Shown: positions 62,605-64,000 of the stretch, one piece after another
Layout of the letters: every line of letters starts with the position of its first letter
Position numbering within the stretch: position 1 is the first letter of the stretch
Assembly (NCBI RefSeq): GCF_022513635.1
Contig: NZ_JAKWBL010000004.1
Location: 62,001-126,000, forward strand
DNA length: 64,000 nt
Reading direction: 5' to 3'
From: Paraniabella ginsengisoli
Lineage (GTDB): Bacteria > Bacteroidota > Bacteroidia > Chitinophagales > Chitinophagaceae
Position numbers and translations under genes: made by a program
The notes under the pieces: generated by a model
Seen by the model: only the letters and a program-made list of their open reading frames with translations
What the model was told of the DNA's origin: nothing
The model's database searches: none

Positions 62605-63680
62605 TTAATGCTGATCTTTTGACAGGCCAATATATTTCTTTAAGATATCAATTTCTTTAGCATCATACGGGGTAAAATCACTTCGGTATAAATCGTGTTG
62701 CCAAATTGGAGCAGGCGGATCGCCGGGCCTGTGTCCCCACGGGAGATCTGTTTGTGTCTTGCCATTTACAAGCCCCCACAACATACAACCCACGCCTTCA
62801 TTATAAAATACTTCCAGGCTATTGGCAATTGTACTTTGCCAGGGACGGTTCATCCACTCGGTACAAATCACAGGCCTGTTATGTTTCTTTAGCTCTTTGA
62901 TATGTTTAAGCAACGCTTCTTTATTTTCATAATTGTGAAACGTGATAATATCAGAATGTTCAAAAATAATCTCATTCAATCGCGGGTTCTTATCGAATAC
63001 ATCAATCGTTAACGGTTGTTCAGGGTTAATGTCGCGCGCCCATTTTATCACTTTTTTCAACAATGGCAATGTCGTAGTTCCCAAACCACCATTCGTTGGT
63101 TCATTGTATAAATCCCAAAATAAAATACGATCATCATTTTTAAAATGATTGATAACAGCTTTCACATATTTTTCTAAACGTGGATGTGTTGTGGAGTCGA
63201 TCACCATGCTATGACCCGGACTTGGCGACCAAGCCCAGGCGTACCAACCAGGCAAAGGCTCCGGTTGCTTTCCGACTTTAGGGTCGTGTTGTATGCCAAA
63301 TGCACAATCATCAAAAAGCGAAGGCACAAATTTGATGTTGTGTTTATCGCAAATCTTTGTAAAAGTATCAAGCGTTTTTAAAAAATATTCCGGGTCATCC
63401 TCATAAACGGCAAATTGCAAAACAGCGCGTAAAACGTTCATCCCAGATTGCTGCGCCAAAGCCAGCTCTTTGTCTATCGCTGTCGGATCGAAAGTTGTTT
63501 TATCCCACATGGCTGTATAATTAATGGCGTATGCAGGAATATAATTAAAGCCACAATACCAGGGGTTTTTGTTGTACCAATCCCATGCTTTTTGCGTAGA
63601 CCATTTCAGTGAACTGTGTTGCGCAACGCTACTCTTCACGCAAAAAGAAAGGTGCATATTATCAATGCTATATTTTTCAT
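62605..63680 (-). CDS. clan GH-A glycosidase (GH5-like; annotated in relatives as 1,4-beta-xylanase), one apparent frameshift
   Basis: 358 residues starting MKNIALIICTFLFCVKSSVAQ at 63680 after adding one base in 63642-63646; this gives a proper signal peptide. The TIM barrel has the acid/base pair in ILFWDLYNEPTNGG and the nucleophile in VICTEWMNRP, with ITFHNYENKE between them. Relatives are often labelled 1,4-beta-xylanase, but the true substrate is uncertain. First gene of the minus-strand glycosidase run. Confidence 0.8.
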
Positions 63681-63719
63681 TTCAATAGTTTTAATTATTC
63701 TTAAATGGAATTGGTTAAA

Positions 63720-63860
63720 GTTATTTTACCACATAGAAACATAGGTTATCATAAACAGGGAACAGAAGAACATATAAGTTTCATTGCCAGAGGCTATGTT
63801 CCGCCTCCGACGGATGCTATACATCCTAAAACGAAGCAAATGCTATGTTTCTATGTTGTT
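63720..63860. repeat. CTATGTTCCGCC..GGCGG-type dispersed repeat with ATAGAAACATAGG arms
   Basis: CATAGAAACATAGG near the left end and GCTATGTTTCTATG near the right end flank CTATGTTCCGCCTCCGACGGA. A plus-strand reading frame through it is spurious. Confidence 0.65.
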
Positions 63861-63897
63861 TATAAAAGTCCAGAAAAGGGTAATAGAAAAAATAATG

Positions 63898-64000
63898 TTA
63901 TAACAACAGCGGGTTTAAGTCACTCGCTGCTTTTTCTCCGGGTGCCAGCCCTTGTAACCAGCGATTCCGGTCATTTTCCTGATGCTGATTAACGGGTTCA
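63898..64000 (-). CDS. possible C-terminal end of a further minus-strand gene
   Basis: From the window edge the minus strand reads EPVNQHQENDRNRWLQGLAP and ends ASDLNPLLL at 63898. The composition looks coding and the strand agrees with the glycosidase run, but only 33 codons are visible and I cannot name the family. Confidence 0.35.
   Translation of the reverse strand, partial: EPVNQHQENDRNRWLQGLAPGEKAASDLNPLLL

Noticed and set aside
63705..63992. 95-residue plus-strand frame at the right edge
   Set aside because: It translates the CTATGTTCCGCC dispersed repeat with its arms; no protein-like composition outside it.

Overview
The window looks like part of a Bacteroidota chromosome, most likely Chitinophagaceae-like. 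The base composition is AT-rich. Several genes are preceded by the Bacteroidota -7 box TAnnTTTG. There are FecI/FecR-type regulators, a bacillithiol gene (bshA), the MoxR/DUF58/DUF4350/DUF4129/SpoIIM cluster, and a type II-C CRISPR locus with 47-bp repeats. About 48 frameshifts fall in about 31 genes, including uvrB, hflX, obvious single-copy enzymes and membrane proteins. Nearly all sit at A/T homopolymers and are repaired by adding one base. I read them as consensus or sequencing deletions, not as pseudogenes, and I give reconstructed gene spans.

Layout. 1-4.4 kb: the end of a dockerin-bearing GH31-like enzyme and a GH78 rhamnosidase. 4.6-21 kb: housekeeping and small exported proteins (obgE, a SET-domain protein, a dipeptide epimerase, a FUSC transporter, a TPP-riboswitch-controlled PnuC-type transporter with an acyl-CoA dehydrogenase-like gene, uvrB, hflX). 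21-32.6 kb: an ABC exporter, an AraC regulator with an RclC-like membrane protein, bshA, an M28 peptidase, a UvrD-type helicase-nuclease, a HigBA toxin-antitoxin pair, and a PadR regulator with a membrane partner. 32.6-38.2 kb: the DUF58-MoxR-DUF4350-DUF4129-SpoIIM cluster.

38.3-45.1 kb: two reductases, a head-GIN lipoprotein, and an ECF sigma/FecR module. This module is followed by two surface-repeat proteins (one with an STN domain) in place of a TonB receptor. 45.3-47.2 kb: an RDD protein and two small membrane proteins. 47.5-48.9 kb: an IS110-family insertion sequence with a plausible bridge RNA. 48.9-50.5 kb: miaA and a pRiA4b ORF-3-like gene.

50.5-57.3 kb: a complete type II-C CRISPR system made of tracrRNA (minus strand), cas9, cas1, cas2 and a 9-repeat array. 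The anti-repeat orientation implies that the array is transcribed toward cas2, opposite to the cas genes. Each repeat carries a TAACTTTG box that could act as its own promoter. 57.3-58.7 kb: nhaA. 58.8-64 kb: three plant-polysaccharide enzymes (GH43-like, GH127, clan GH-A).

Many intergenic regions hold dispersed hairpin repeats of several families. Two of these form the C-terminal ends of genes. The least familiar parts are the ECF/FecR/STN surface-repeat module and the repeat-embedded CRISPR promoters.
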